Translations under genes and position numbers: made by a program | Shown: positions 42,955 through 51,645 of the stretch, piece after piece | Layout of the letters: every line of letters starts with the position of its first letter | Position numbering within the stretch: position 1 is the first letter of the stretch | The notes under the pieces: generated by a model | What the model saw: the letters and a program-made list of their open reading frames with translations, nothing else | The model's database searches: none | What the model was told of the DNA's origin: nothing | Source: Streptomyces sp. CA-210063 | GTDB taxonomy: Bacteria; Actinomycetota; Actinomycetes; Streptomycetales; Streptomycetaceae | DNA: 64,000 nucleotides | Assembly (NCBI RefSeq): GCF_024612015.1 | Contig: NZ_CP102512.1 | Coordinates: 5,890,001 to 5,954,000 of the forward strand | Reading direction: 5' to 3'

Positions 42955-44472
42955 TTATTCGGCCGTCTTCGGCGTCAGGGGGCTCTTCGCCCCGCTGATC
43001 GCGAAGTAGATCACCCCGGCGACCGCGACCCCGATGAACCAGGAGTACGGGCCGAGGGTCGCGCCGTACGTGGTGGGGCCGTAGACCGGGAGGATGCTGG
43101 AGAAGACCGCGCCGATGGCGGCGGCGACGAAGGCGCGGATGTTCCAGCCGCCCTGGAAGCGGTACTCGCCGTGCTCCTTGTAGAGGTCGGGGACGTTGAG
43201 CTGGGCCTTGCGGAGCAGGTAGTAGTCGACGACCAGGACGCCGAAGATCGGGCCCATGGTCGAGCCGATGGCGTTGACGAAGCTCGGGGCGTTGTCCCAC
43301 GGGTGGAGCGGGTACAACAGCAGCGCTATGACGGCGGCGATCAGGCCGCCTCGGCGGAACGTGATGTGCTTCGGGGCGACGTTGGCGAAGTCGAAGGCCG
43401 GGCTGACGAAGTTGGCGACGACGTTGATGCCGAGGGTCGCCACCGCGAAGGTCAGGGCGGCCAGCAGGACGAGGAACGCGCTGTCGAACTTGGCGGAGAT
43501 GGCGGCCGGTTCGAGGATGACCTCGCCGTAGACCTTGCTCGCGGAGGCCGTGGTCAGTGCCGCGACCAGCGAGAACAGGATCAGGTTGACCGGCAGGCCC
43601 CAGACGTTGCCCTTGCGCAGGGTCTTCTCGTCCGGTGTGAAGCGGGCGAAGTCACCGAAGTTGAGGAAGAGGGCGGCGAAGTACGTCACCCACGTGGCCG
43701 CGATGGCGGCGATCGCGGCGAAGGAGCCGGGGGTCACGTCCAGGCCGGTGGCGCTCTTGGCCAGGGTGGCGAGTTCGCCGTCGGACATGTCCACCGAGAA
43801 GGAGAGCGTGCCCGCCTTGACCGACAGGCCCACCGCCAGGATCAGCATCATCAGCCAGACCGCCGGGCCCGCGAAGTCCTGGAAGCGGCGGACGGTCTCC
43901 ATGCCCTTGCTGATGATCAGCAGCTGGGCGGCCCAGACGACGAGGTAGCAGATGACCTCCAGACCGGTGTGGTCGAAGAGGGTGCTCGTCTCGTGCAGGT
44001 TCTTCGGGCCGTCGTAGCGGACCAGGAAGGCGACGATCGCGCCGGCCGCCGCGCTGGTCTGGGCGCCGTACCAGAAGGTGGCGACGACCGCCCGGACGAG
44101 CGCGGGGACGTTGGCGCCGAAGGTGCCGAAGGAGGCGCGGGACAGCACGGGGTACGGGACGCCGGTCTTCACGCCCGCGTTGCCGATGAGCGTCATCAGC
44201 CAGTAGATGATCAGCGAGCCGACGCCGATGCCGATGAGGAACTTGAAGGTGTTCCCGGCGACGAGGAACAGGCTGGCGGCGAGGAAGTAGCCGAACAGAC
44301 TGTGTACGTCGGAGGTCCAGACGTTGAAGATGCTGAACGCGCCCCATTTGCGTTCGGTGGCCGGGGCCAGGTCCTCGTTGTAGAGCCTGGGGGAGTACCC
44401 CTCGGGCATCGGTACGGGCGTCGTACCTCTGCTCCCGGTCTCCGCGCCGGTGGCGTCCGTGGTTTCCGTCAT
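42955..44472 (-). CDS. NCS1-family cytosine/purine/allantoin-type permease
   Basis: 505 residues from ATG 44472 (GGGAGAG upstream; the ORF opens 29 codons earlier). NCS1 pattern: YNEDLAPATERKWGAFSIFN before TM1, WTSDVHSLFGYFLAA, NAGVKTGVPYPVLSRASFG, and about 12 helices ending in FAISGAK. These are Na+- or H+-coupled importers of nucleobases, hydantoins, thiamine or allantoin. A symmetric AACGGAA-T-TTCCGTT site about 100 bases upstream suggests its own control. Confidence 0.9.
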   Translation of the reverse strand: MTETTDATGAETGSRGTTPVPMPEGYSPRLYNEDLAPATERKWGAFSIFNVWTSDVHSLFGYFLAASLFLVAGNTFKFLIGIGVGSLIIYWLMTLIGNAGVKTGVPYPVLSRASFGTFGANVPALVRAVVATFWYGAQTSAAAGAIVAFLVRYDGPKNLHETSTLFDHTGLEVICYLVVWAAQLLIISKGMETVRRFQDFAGPAVWLMMLILAVGLSVKAGTLSFSVDMSDGELATLAKSATGLDVTPGSFAAIAAIAATWVTYFAALFLNFGDFARFTPDEKTLRKGNVWGLPVNLILFSLVAALTTASASKVYGEVILEPAAISAKFDSAFLVLLAALTFAVATLGINVVANFVSPAFDFANVAPKHITFRRGGLIAAVIALLLYPLHPWDNAPSFVNAIGSTMGPIFGVLVVDYYLLRKAQLNVPDLYKEHGEYRFQGGWNIRAFVAAAIGAVFSSILPVYGPTTYGATLGPYSWFIGVAVAGVIYFAISGAKSPLTPKTAE

Positions 44473-44573
44473 CGTGCTTCTCTCCCTGCGCGGGCCGCCC
44501 CAACGGCGCTCGATCGCGTACAGGGAACGGTCGCGACATTTCTCCTGGATGCCGCGCACGTAACTTCCCGGTC

Positions 44574-44588
44574 AACGGAATTTCCGTT
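44574..44588. promoter_or_regulatory. Palindromic operator candidate upstream of the NCS1 permease
   Basis: AACGGAATTTCCGTT, a perfect 7-bp inverted repeat around one T, in the gap between the P-type ATPase stop and the permease start. The regulator is not known. Confidence 0.45.
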
Positions 44589-44612
44589 CCGTCATGCGGA
44601 TCCGAGCAGGCG

Positions 44613-47021
44613 CTATGCCGGGAACCGCCGGTCCACCCACTTCCACAGGAACTCCAGCGCGGCCGACGCCCCCGCCGCGATGGCGACCGCCACCCACGGC
44701 ATCGTCGTACCGACCAGACGCAGCGCGAAGAACTCCTGGAGCCAGGGCACGACGAGGACCAGCAGGAAACCGGCGCCCATGGCGGCGACCAGGCCGAGCC
44801 GCCACCAGGTGTACGGGCGGGCGATGATGGCCAGCACCCACATGGAGATCAGGAAGAGGGTGAGGGTGGCGGCGCTGGTCTCGGCCTCCAACGCGCCCTC
44901 GCCCGCGTAATAGTGACGTGCGATCAGATACGTGGCGAAGGTGGCCACGGCCGCCAGGACGCCCCCCGGGATCGCGTACCGCATGACCCGCCGTACGAAG
45001 TGGGGTTTCGCGCGTTCCCTGTTGGGGGCCAGGGCGAGGAAGAAGGCCGGGACGCCGATCGTCAGGGTGGAGAGGAGGGTCAGATGGCGGGGGAGGAAGG
45101 GGTACTCCACCTGCCAGCACACCACCAGGATGGCCAGGAGCACCGAGTACACCGTCTTGACGAGGAAGAGGGTCGCGACCCGTGTGATGTTGCCGATCAC
45201 CCGGCGGCCCTCCGCGACCACCGACGGCAGCGTCGCGAAGCTGTTGTTGAGGAGGACGATCTGGGCGACGGCCTTCGTCGCCTCCGAGCCCGAGCCCATC
45301 GACACCCCGATGTCGGCGTCCTTCAGCGCCAGTACGTCGTTCACGCCGTCGCCGGTCATCGCGACCGTGTGGCCGTGGGACTGGAGGGCGCCGACCATGT
45401 CCCGCTTCTGCTGCGGGGTGACCCGGCCGAAGACCGTGCCGGAGTCGAGCGCCGTCGCCATGTCGTCGCGTTCGGCGGGGAGCCGCCGGGCGTCGACCAC
45501 CTGTCCGTTCAGGCCCAGCTTTCCGGCCACCGCGCCGACCGACACCGCGTTGTCGCCGGAGATGACCTTGGCCTGTACGTTCTGCTCCTCGAAGTAGCGG
45601 AGGGTGTCGGCCGCGTCGGGGCGCAGCCGCTGTTCGAGGACGACGAGGGCGGTGGGGCGGGCGCCGCGGGCGACCTCGGGGTCGTCGAGCTCGCGGGTGA
45701 CGCGGGCGAGCAGGAGGACCCGTAGCCCCTCCTCGTTCAGGCGTTCGGTCTCGGTGAGGGCCGGGTCGTCGTCGGGGAGCAGGACGTCGGGGGCGCCGAG
45801 CAGCCAGGTGCTGGACGCGCCGTCGCCCTCGCTGAAGGACGCGCCGCTGTACTTGCGGGCCGAGGAGAAGGGCAGCGACTCGGTGCAGCGCCAGTCCTCG
45901 CTGTCCGGGTAGGCGTCGATGATGGCCTGGAGCGAGGCGTTCGGGCGGGGGTCCGATTCGCCGAGGGCGCCGAGGACCTTGCGTACGTACGACTCCTCGC
46001 TGCCGTTGAGGGGATGCAGTCCGGTGACGTCCATGCCGCCCTGGGTCAGCGTGCCCGTCTTGTCCAGGCAGACGACGTCGACCCGGGCGAGGCCCTCGAT
46101 GGCGGGCAGCTCCTGCACCAGGCACTGTTTTCGGCCCAGGCGGATCACGCCGATCGCGAAGGCGACGGACGTCAGCAGCACCAGGCCCTCGGGGACCATC
46201 GGGACGATGCCGCCGGCGGTGCGGGCGACGCTGTCCTTGAAGTCGTTCTCCTTCACCACCAGCTGGCTGATGATCAGGCCGATCGCGGTCGGGACCATCA
46301 TCCACGTCACGTACTTGAGGATCGTGGAGATCCCGGAGCGCAGCTCGGAGTGGACGAGGGTGAAGCGGCTCGCCTCTTCCGCCAGCTGGGCGGCGTACGC
46401 CTCCCGCCCGACCTTCGTCGCGGTGAACGCCCCGCCGCCCGCGACCACGAAACTGCCCGACATCACCTGGTCCCCGGGCTGTTTGACGACCGGGTCGGCC
46501 TCACCGGTGAGCAGCGACTCGTCGATCTCCAGGCCGTCGGTCTCGATGCACTCGCCGTCGACGACGATCTTGTCCCCTGGCCCGATCTCGATGAGGTCCC
46601 CGAGGACGATGTCGGAGGTGCCGACCTCGGCCGCCACGCCGTCCCGGCGGACCCTGGGTTTCGCCTCGCCGATCACGGCCAGGGAGTCGAGGGTCTTCTT
46701 CGCGCGCCACTCCTGGATGATGCCGATGCCCGTGTTGGCCAGGATCACGAAGCCGAACAGGCTGTCCTGGATCGGCGCGACGAACAGCATGATCAGCCAG
46801 AGCACGCCGATGATCGCGTTGAACCGGGTGAGGACGTTCGCCCGGACGATGTCCACCGTGGAGCGACTGCTCCGTACGGGGACGTCGTTCACCTCGCCGC
46901 GGGCGACTCGCTCCGCGACCTCGGCGGCCGTCAGGCCACGCGCCCGTCCGTCGGCCGAGGCGGCCGGGACGGGGGTGGGGTGCACAGGATCGAGGTCGGC
47001 GCCCGCGTCGATGTGCGTCAT
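44613..47021 (-). CDS. P-type ATPase, CtpE-like (Ca2+/Mg2+)
   Basis: 802 residues. Actuator ESLLTGEADPV, membrane signature PMVPEGLVLLTSVAFA (PEGL, characteristic of the CtpE branch), phosphorylation site CLDKTGTLTQGG with D320, hinge TGDGVNDVLALKDADIGVSM, and about ten helices. Mycobacterial CtpE imports Ca2+. No heavy-metal CPC motif or metal-binding head is present, so copper/zinc export is unlikely. A short acidic leader precedes LTAAEVAERVARGEVN. Confidence 0.9.
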   Translation of the reverse strand: MTHIDAGADLDPVHPTPVPAASADGRARGLTAAEVAERVARGEVNDVPVRSSRSTVDIVRANVLTRFNAIIGVLWLIMLFVAPIQDSLFGFVILANTGIGIIQEWRAKKTLDSLAVIGEAKPRVRRDGVAAEVGTSDIVLGDLIEIGPGDKIVVDGECIETDGLEIDESLLTGEADPVVKQPGDQVMSGSFVVAGGGAFTATKVGREAYAAQLAEEASRFTLVHSELRSGISTILKYVTWMMVPTAIGLIISQLVVKENDFKDSVARTAGGIVPMVPEGLVLLTSVAFAIGVIRLGRKQCLVQELPAIEGLARVDVVCLDKTGTLTQGGMDVTGLHPLNGSEESYVRKVLGALGESDPRPNASLQAIIDAYPDSEDWRCTESLPFSSARKYSGASFSEGDGASSTWLLGAPDVLLPDDDPALTETERLNEEGLRVLLLARVTRELDDPEVARGARPTALVVLEQRLRPDAADTLRYFEEQNVQAKVISGDNAVSVGAVAGKLGLNGQVVDARRLPAERDDMATALDSGTVFGRVTPQQKRDMVGALQSHGHTVAMTGDGVNDVLALKDADIGVSMGSGSEATKAVAQIVLLNNSFATLPSVVAEGRRVIGNITRVATLFLVKTVYSVLLAILVVCWQVEYPFLPRHLTLLSTLTIGVPAFFLALAPNRERAKPHFVRRVMRYAIPGGVLAAVATFATYLIARHYYAGEGALEAETSAATLTLFLISMWVLAIIARPYTWWRLGLVAAMGAGFLLVLVVPWLQEFFALRLVGTTMPWVAVAIAAGASAALEFLWKWVDRRFPA

Positions 47022-47152
47022 GCATTCGACGGTACGTGCGGATTTGGGCGTTCACCCGCCGAGTGCGCCAAAGTTCCGACCTGGGGAGGACGGGGGAGGG
47101 GCGGGATGGTGCCGTGGTCGTACGACCCGGTGGGGATCTCCTATGCGAGGTG

Positions 47153-47467
47153 CTACTCGACGGGTTCGACCGGCGTTACGTCAGCCGCTCCGGCGTTCGT
47201 GTCGGCCTCGGCCTCGGCCTTGCGCGCCGCGTCCCGCTTGATGGCCGCGTCCCGCCTGCGCACGTAGTAGATGCCGATGAATCCCAGCCCGCCTCCCGCC
47301 AGGCAGGTCCACACCCACCACGTGTGCCCGTGGTCCTCGTACCAGCCGTAGAACGGGAGCTGGACGACGAAGAGGACGAGCCAGAGGATCGTGCCGCCGA
47401 TGATGGTCGACACGATGGGGCCCTCCAGGGGCTCCGGTGCCTCGTGCTTGGGGATCCACTTCGCCAT
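47153..47467 (-). CDS. DUF2530 membrane protein
   Basis: 104 residues: PKHEAPEPLEGPIVSTIIGG then a TM helix (TILWLVLFVVQLPFYGW), a second (WWVWTCLAGGGLGFIGIYYV), then RRRDAAIKRDAARKAEAEAD, an Arg/Ala-rich cytosolic tail. This is the actinobacterial DUF2530 profile. Function unknown. Confidence 0.85.
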   Translation of the reverse strand: MAKWIPKHEAPEPLEGPIVSTIIGGTILWLVLFVVQLPFYGWYEDHGHTWWVWTCLAGGGLGFIGIYYVRRRDAAIKRDAARKAEAEADTNAGAADVTPVEPVE

Positions 47468-47647
47468 GGGGCACAGCTTACGAGGCGGATGGGTCTACGC
47501 GCGAAGACCGCTATGTCAGGATCTCGGAGCGGGGCAGCACGCTGTCGCGCGAGATCCGGGGCGGTCGCGCATGTCATGGCCGCGAACGGCGTCACGCGTC
47601 GCCGCCGGCCCGCCGGGAGCGGGCCGGTCACTTGTGAGCGGCCCGGG

Positions 47648-47830
47648 TCACGTCACCCCGTAGAACTTCTCGGTCTCGTCGACGGCGGTCTGGAAGCGCT
47701 CGTCGAAGTCGTCGCGAATGAGCGTCCCGATCACGTAGTCCTGGACGCTCATTCCCCTTTTCGCCGCGCGGGTCCGGAGCCGGTCGAGCAGCTCCCCGTC
47801 TATCCGCAGGCTGAGCACAGTGGTCCCCAT
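47648..47830 (-). CDS. Ribbon-helix-helix (Arc/CopG-type) protein, possible orphan antitoxin
   Basis: 60 residues from the ATG at 47830: strand TTVLSLRIDGELLDRLRTRA, helix KRGMSVQDYVIGTLIRDDFD, then a short tail ERFQTAVDETEKFYGVT. This is the ribbon-helix-helix layout of antitoxins. No toxin gene is adjacent on either side. A symmetric operator lies just upstream, fitting autoregulation. Confidence 0.75.
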   Translation of the reverse strand: MGTTVLSLRIDGELLDRLRTRAAKRGMSVQDYVIGTLIRDDFDERFQTAVDETEKFYGVT

Positions 47831-47883
47831 GTGTACGAGGGTCAGGGGTGCTCTGGTCTGTCGTGTCACGATCTGCGTATGAG

Positions 47884-47899
47884 TCACTCGTATGAGTGA
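47884..47899. promoter_or_regulatory. Operator candidate for the ribbon-helix-helix gene
   Basis: TCACTC-GTAT-GAGTGA is a perfect inverted repeat, within two copies of CGTATGAGT, about 55 bases upstream of the start. Typical size for a ribbon-helix-helix site. Confidence 0.5.
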
Positions 47900-47993
47900 G
47901 GACGACGGGCGGTTCGGTGTGCGGGGATGTAAAGGGGCGTGAGTGGCGGGGCTCACGGCGGCGGCTGTGGGGTTCCGGTGGTCGTTAGGGAGA

Positions 47994-48005
47994 GTAATGA
48001 GTTAC
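47994..48005. promoter_or_regulatory. Operator candidate upstream of the MarR gene
   Basis: GTAATGAGTTAC, a 4+4 inverted repeat ending 10 bases before the ATG and next to the ribosome site. It could be an autoregulatory MarR half-site pair. Short, so weak. Confidence 0.3.
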
Positions 48006-48015
48006 GCTAAGGAAC

Positions 48016-48453
48016 ATGCCTGACCTAAACCATGGCGACGACGAGGCCGCTGTGAACGCGCTTCGCTCGGCCGTGATGCGCCTGTCCCGTCGGCTCAAGC
48101 ATCAGCGGGTCGACGAGTCGCTGAGCCCGACCGAGATGTCGGTGCTCGGCACCCTCGCCCGCTGCGGCACCGCCACACCGGGCGAACTCGCCCGCAAGGA
48201 GCATGTGCAGCCGCCGTCGATGACCCGCATCGTCGCCCTGCTGGAGAGCAAGGGGCTGGTGAAGCTGGAGCCGCACCCCGAGGACCGGCGGCAGAAGGTC
48301 GTCACCCAGACCGAGCGGGCCGAGGCGATGCTCGAGGAGAGCCGGCGCAAGCGCAACGCGTTCCTCACCTCCCTCGTGGAGGGCCTCGACGAGGACGAGT
48401 GGGAGAAGCTCCGCGCGGCCGCGCCGGTGCTGGAGAGGCTCGCCCATCTCTGA
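48016..48453 (+). CDS. MarR-family regulator
   Basis: 145 residues from ATG 48016 (AAGGAAC upstream). Winged helix: SPTEMSVLGTLARCGTATPG, ELARKEHVQPPSMTRIVALL, ESKGLVKLEPHPEDRRQKVV wing with the Asp-Arg-Arg signature. MarR proteins repress efflux or redox genes and let go on ligand binding. The MFS exporter starts about 200 bases downstream on the same strand and is the likely target. Confidence 0.93.
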   Translation: MPDLNHGDDEAAVNALRSAVMRLSRRLKHQRVDESLSPTEMSVLGTLARCGTATPGELARKEHVQPPSMTRIVALLESKGLVKLEPHPEDRRQKVVTQTERAEAMLEESRRKRNAFLTSLVEGLDEDEWEKLRAAAPVLERLAHL

Positions 48454-48649
48454 CCGGGCGCCCGGGCCACCGGGTGCGCCGGAGCCGTGGGGACGCGCCG
48501 GATCGACCGCCGGTACGCCCCGGCCTACAGCCCGTGCGCCGTCAGAAGGCGTGCATGGGGCGACCCGAAAACCAGCAGACAGAACAGGAGCGGTGAGGCT
48601 TACGCAACCGCAGGACACGCACGCGTTCCACGCAAGGAGGCGAACCCCT

Positions 48650-50218
48650 TTGAGTACGGGCCCCGGAGCACCTTCCGTCCCCGCACCGACACCCACCCAC
48701 GAGCCCCCGCCCCTCCACGAGGCCCCGCCCACGCCCGCCGTCCCGGAAGCACCGCCGGATACCACCGGCCTGCTCAAGCGGCCCGCTCCGGCTCGGCCGG
48801 ATGCCGCCGCCGCACCCACACCTTCCGGGCCGCCGCCCGAGCCGGTCGCGAGCGCCCCCGAGGCCCCCGTCGCCCGTGAGCGGGTGTCCATGTTCCGGTC
48901 GTTGCGGGTTCGGAACTACCGGCTGTTCTTCGTCGGGCAGGTCGTGTCGAACATCGGCACCTGGATGCAGCGGATCGCGCAGGACTGGCTGGTGCTGAGC
49001 CTGACGGGTTCGTCTACGGCGGTCGGTGTGACGATGGCGCTGCAGTTCCTGCCGATGCTGCTGTTCGGGCTGTACGGCGGAGTGCTGGTCGACCGGTTCC
49101 CGAAGCGGCGGCTGCTGTTCGTGACACAGACGTCGATGGCGTTGACGGGGCTGGCGCTCGCCGTGCTGACGCTCTCCGGGCATGTTCAGGTGTGGCACGT
49201 GTATGTGGCCGCATTCGCCGTGGGCATGGCCACCGTGGTCGACAACCCGGCCCGGCAGTCGTTCGTGTCGGAGATGGTCGGGCCGGAGCACCTGCAGAAC
49301 GCGGTCAGCCTCAACTCCGCGAACTTCCAGTCGGCCCGTCTGGTCGGCCCCGCCGTCGCCGGTGTGCTGATCACCACGGTGGGCACGGGCTGGGCCTTCC
49401 TCTACAACGGCCTCTCCTTCGCCGCGCCCCTCACCGGCCTGCTGCTGATGCGGACCCGCGACCTGAACCCCGTCCGCCGTGCCCCACGCGCCAAGGGCCA
49501 GCTCCGCGAGGGCCTGCGCTATGTCGCCGGCCGCCCCGAACTGCTCTGGCCCATCGTCCTCGTCGGCTTCATCGGCACCTTCGGCTTCAACTTCCCCGTC
49601 TGGCTGTCGGCGTACGCGGACGACGTGTTCCACGCGGACGCCGGCTCGTACAGCCTCTTCAACACGCTCATGGCGGTCGGCTCGGTCTCCGGCGCGCTGC
49701 TCGCGGCCCGCCGCGGCACCGCGCGGCTGCGCGTGCTGATCGGGGGCGCGCTGGCCTTCGGCCTGCTGGAGATCGTGGCCGCGCTGGCACCGGCGTACTG
49801 GATGTTCGCCCTGCTCATGGTGCCGATAGGGATGTTCGGGCTGACGGTGAACGTCACCACCAACACGGCCATCCAGATGGGCACCGACCCCGCGATGCGC
49901 GGCCGCGTCATGGCCCTCTACATGATGGTCTTCCTCGGCGGCACCCCCCTGGGCGCGCCGATCGCCGGCTGGGTCACCGACGCGTACGGCCCCCGGGTCG
50001 GCTTCCTGGCGGGCGGCGCGGTCGCGACGGCCGCCGCGGTCACCGTGGGCCTGATCCTCGTCAGGGCCGGCGGGATGCGGCTGTCGGTGGGGTGGAACCA
50101 GGGGCGTCCGCAGATGCGATTCGTGCCGAAAGGGCCGGTGGAGCCGAAGGGCTCGATGGAATCGAAGGAGCAGCCGGTGGAATCGAAGGAGCAGCCGGTG
50201 TCCGCCTCCGCTACGTGA
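48650..50218 (+). CDS. MFS drug exporter
   Basis: 522 residues from a TTG at 48650, chosen for AAGGAGG nine bases upstream. A Pro-rich cytosolic head of about 75 residues precedes FRSLRVRNYRLFFVGQVVSN, then 10-12 helices (MFS motif A near YGGVLVDRFPKRRLL; enterobactin/macrolide exporter-like). The C-terminal tail has KEQPVESKEQPV, a short repeat. Pairs with the upstream MarR regulator. Overlaps the convergent DUF4239 pseudogene by eight bases. Confidence 0.88.
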   Translation: MSTGPGAPSVPAPTPTHEPPPLHEAPPTPAVPEAPPDTTGLLKRPAPARPDAAAAPTPSGPPPEPVASAPEAPVARERVSMFRSLRVRNYRLFFVGQVVSNIGTWMQRIAQDWLVLSLTGSSTAVGVTMALQFLPMLLFGLYGGVLVDRFPKRRLLFVTQTSMALTGLALAVLTLSGHVQVWHVYVAAFAVGMATVVDNPARQSFVSEMVGPEHLQNAVSLNSANFQSARLVGPAVAGVLITTVGTGWAFLYNGLSFAAPLTGLLLMRTRDLNPVRRAPRAKGQLREGLRYVAGRPELLWPIVLVGFIGTFGFNFPVWLSAYADDVFHADAGSYSLFNTLMAVGSVSGALLAARRGTARLRVLIGGALAFGLLEIVAALAPAYWMFALLMVPIGMFGLTVNVTTNTAIQMGTDPAMRGRVMALYMMVFLGGTPLGAPIAGWVTDAYGPRVGFLAGGAVATAAAVTVGLILVRAGGMRLSVGWNQGRPQMRFVPKGPVEPKGSMESKEQPVESKEQPVSASAT

Positions 50219-50851
50219 TCTCCCGTATCCGTTCCAGGGCCAGCTCGAAGGCGGTCGGGCCGACCTTCATCGGGCCGCTGAACGGGTAGTCGAACTCGTA
50301 CACGATCAGCAGCATCACGCCCATGGTGAGGGCCGGCGCGAAGACCACCCCGGTGTGGGCGCGCAGGCTCTCCATGCCGAAGAGGTAGACGAAGGCGAGC
50401 GTGACGAGGGCGCCGATGAGCAGGGCGGCCCACAGCAGCAGGGGGACCCCGGCCGTGGCCGCCTCGTTCACACTCCCCCACTCTCGGCTTCGCTCGAGCG
50501 GGGGGACCCCCATCGGCGCGCGTCGCCGAGCTGGGCCACGGCCGTGAGCGCGCCGTTGTAGCGGACCTCGGCGGTGCCGGTGGCCGGTTCCTGCTCGTTG
50601 ATGATCGTCCGGATCTCGGTGAACTGCCGCCAGGCCGCCGGGTCGTCCCGCTGCTCGGCCAGCAGCGGCCACTCGTCCCGGATGACCCGGGCGGTGTACC
50701 GCTCGGTGAGCCCGGCGAGGCGGTCGCCCTCGGCCGGCGGGAGCGTACGGCTGAACGTCCTGTCGTACGTCCATGGTCGTGGGGCGCTCGCCAGGTGATC
50801 CATTCCCTGGAAGGGTGACAGGTATGAGACTGTTTGCCGCGGTGCTGCCAC
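50211..50851 (-). pseudogene. DUF4239 membrane protein, frame broken by a 42-bp insertion
   Basis: The first part (FSRTLPPAEGDRLAGLTERY, ...WPLLAEQRDD...FTEIRTIINEQEPATG...QLGDARR) and the second (VNEAATAGVPLLLWAALLIG, ...LAFVYLFGMESLRA...VYEFDYPFSGP) are the middle and end of one DUF4239 protein in two frames. The join carries a GC-rich palindrome-like insertion (50472-50513). The N-terminal helices are also missing, as the ORF begins inside thpR's leader. DUF4239 proteins are bestrophin-like membrane proteins. Confidence 0.8.
50472..50513. repeat. 42-bp GC-rich inserted repeat in DUF4239
   Basis: ACTCCCCCACTCTCGGCTTC, then GCTCGAGCGGGGGGACCCCC and AT. CCCCC/GGGGG and CTCG/CGAG arms make it an imperfect hairpin. 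I recall this motif as a recurrent short repeat in Streptomyces genomes; I see no second copy in this window. Confidence 0.75.
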
Positions 50852-51396
50852 CTGCCGACGTCGTGGATGAACTCGGGCTGATGATCGGGGAGTTGAAGGG
50901 CCGGGCGGATGCTGACCGGCTGCGCTGGACCGAGCCGCCCGGGTGGCACTTCACGCTCGCCTTCTACGGGGAGGTCGAGGCGTACGTCGTAACGGATCTG
51001 TCGGAGCGGTTGGCGCGGGTCGCGCACCGGACTGATGCGTTTCCGCTGGCGGTGGCGGGCGGCGGGCAGTTCGGTCACGGCCGGGCGCTGTGGGCGGGGG
51101 CGGAGGGCGACCTGGGTGCTCTGCGGCTGCTGGCCGACCGGGCGGAGGCGGCCGGGCGCAAGGCCGGGGTGGACATGGGGGAGCACCGCCGGTACAAGCC
51201 GCATCTGACGGTGGCCCGCAGCCGGGAGGCGTTCGAGGTACGGCCGTACGTCGAGGCGCTCGGTCGTTTCGTCGGGCGTACGTGGACCGTCGCCGAGCTG
51301 GCGTTGGTGCGCAGCAACCTGCCGACCTCGGGGGTGCCGGGGGAGCAGCCGCGGTACGAGGTCGTTGGGCGCTGGGGCCTGGCTGCCGGGGGCTGA
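50824..51396 (+). CDS. thpR: RNA 2',3'-cyclic phosphodiesterase
   Basis: 190 residues from ATG 50824 (GAAGGG upstream). Two HxTx motifs: HFTLAF near residue 41 and HLTVAR near residue 128, the 2H phosphoesterase pair. MRLFAAVLPPADVVDELG and the LGRGxxALWxG-type segment are typical of ThpR/LigT. It opens 2',3'-cyclic RNA ends in the family. Confidence 0.92.
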   Translation: MRLFAAVLPPADVVDELGLMIGELKGRADADRLRWTEPPGWHFTLAFYGEVEAYVVTDLSERLARVAHRTDAFPLAVAGGGQFGHGRALWAGAEGDLGALRLLADRAEAAGRKAGVDMGEHRRYKPHLTVARSREAFEVRPYVEALGRFVGRTWTVAELALVRSNLPTSGVPGEQPRYEVVGRWGLAAGG

Positions 51397-51441
51397 GGGG
51401 GCGCCTGAGGGGGCCGGGGGTGGCCGGTTAGGCTCGGTGGT

Positions 51442-51531
51442 GTGGACCCGAAGACCCGTAACCGGATCATGGCCGGTGTGCTTGTGCTGATGTTCGCGGT
51501 GGTTGCTCTCGCGGCGGCGCTTGGAAAGTGA
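51442..51531 (+). CDS. 29-aa small membrane protein
   Basis: VDPKTRNRIMAGVLVLMFAV, VALAAALGK from a GTG at 51442: a basic cytosolic head and a single transmembrane helix of about 20 residues. The sequence starts 45 bases after thpR and reads like a conserved streptomycete mini-protein. Function unknown. Confidence 0.5.
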   Translation: MDPKTRNRIMAGVLVLMFAVVALAAALGK

Positions 51532-51588
51532 CCGCTCGGTGGGGTGAGCCGGGGAACTGCGGACCGTACTGATCTGCGGCCCGGTGGG

Positions 51589-51616
51589 GGCTGGTCGCGC
51601 AGTTCCCCGCGCCCCT
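51589..51616. repeat. Palindromic intergenic element, copy 6 (left half)
   Basis: GGCTGGTCGCGCAGTTCC then CCGCGCCCCT; no right arm follows. It sits between the 29-aa gene and the aldo-keto reductase stop. Confidence 0.8.
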
Positions 51617-51645
51617 AGAAGACGGCGGCGTCGCTGCTCACAGGG

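Noticed and set aside
42949..44910. 653-codon plus-strand open frame over the NCS1 permease
   Set aside because: Antisense shadow; the minus strand gives a complete membrane transporter.
46014..47267. Plus-strand open frames over the P-type ATPase
   Set aside because: Antisense shadow; the ATPase has all signature motifs.
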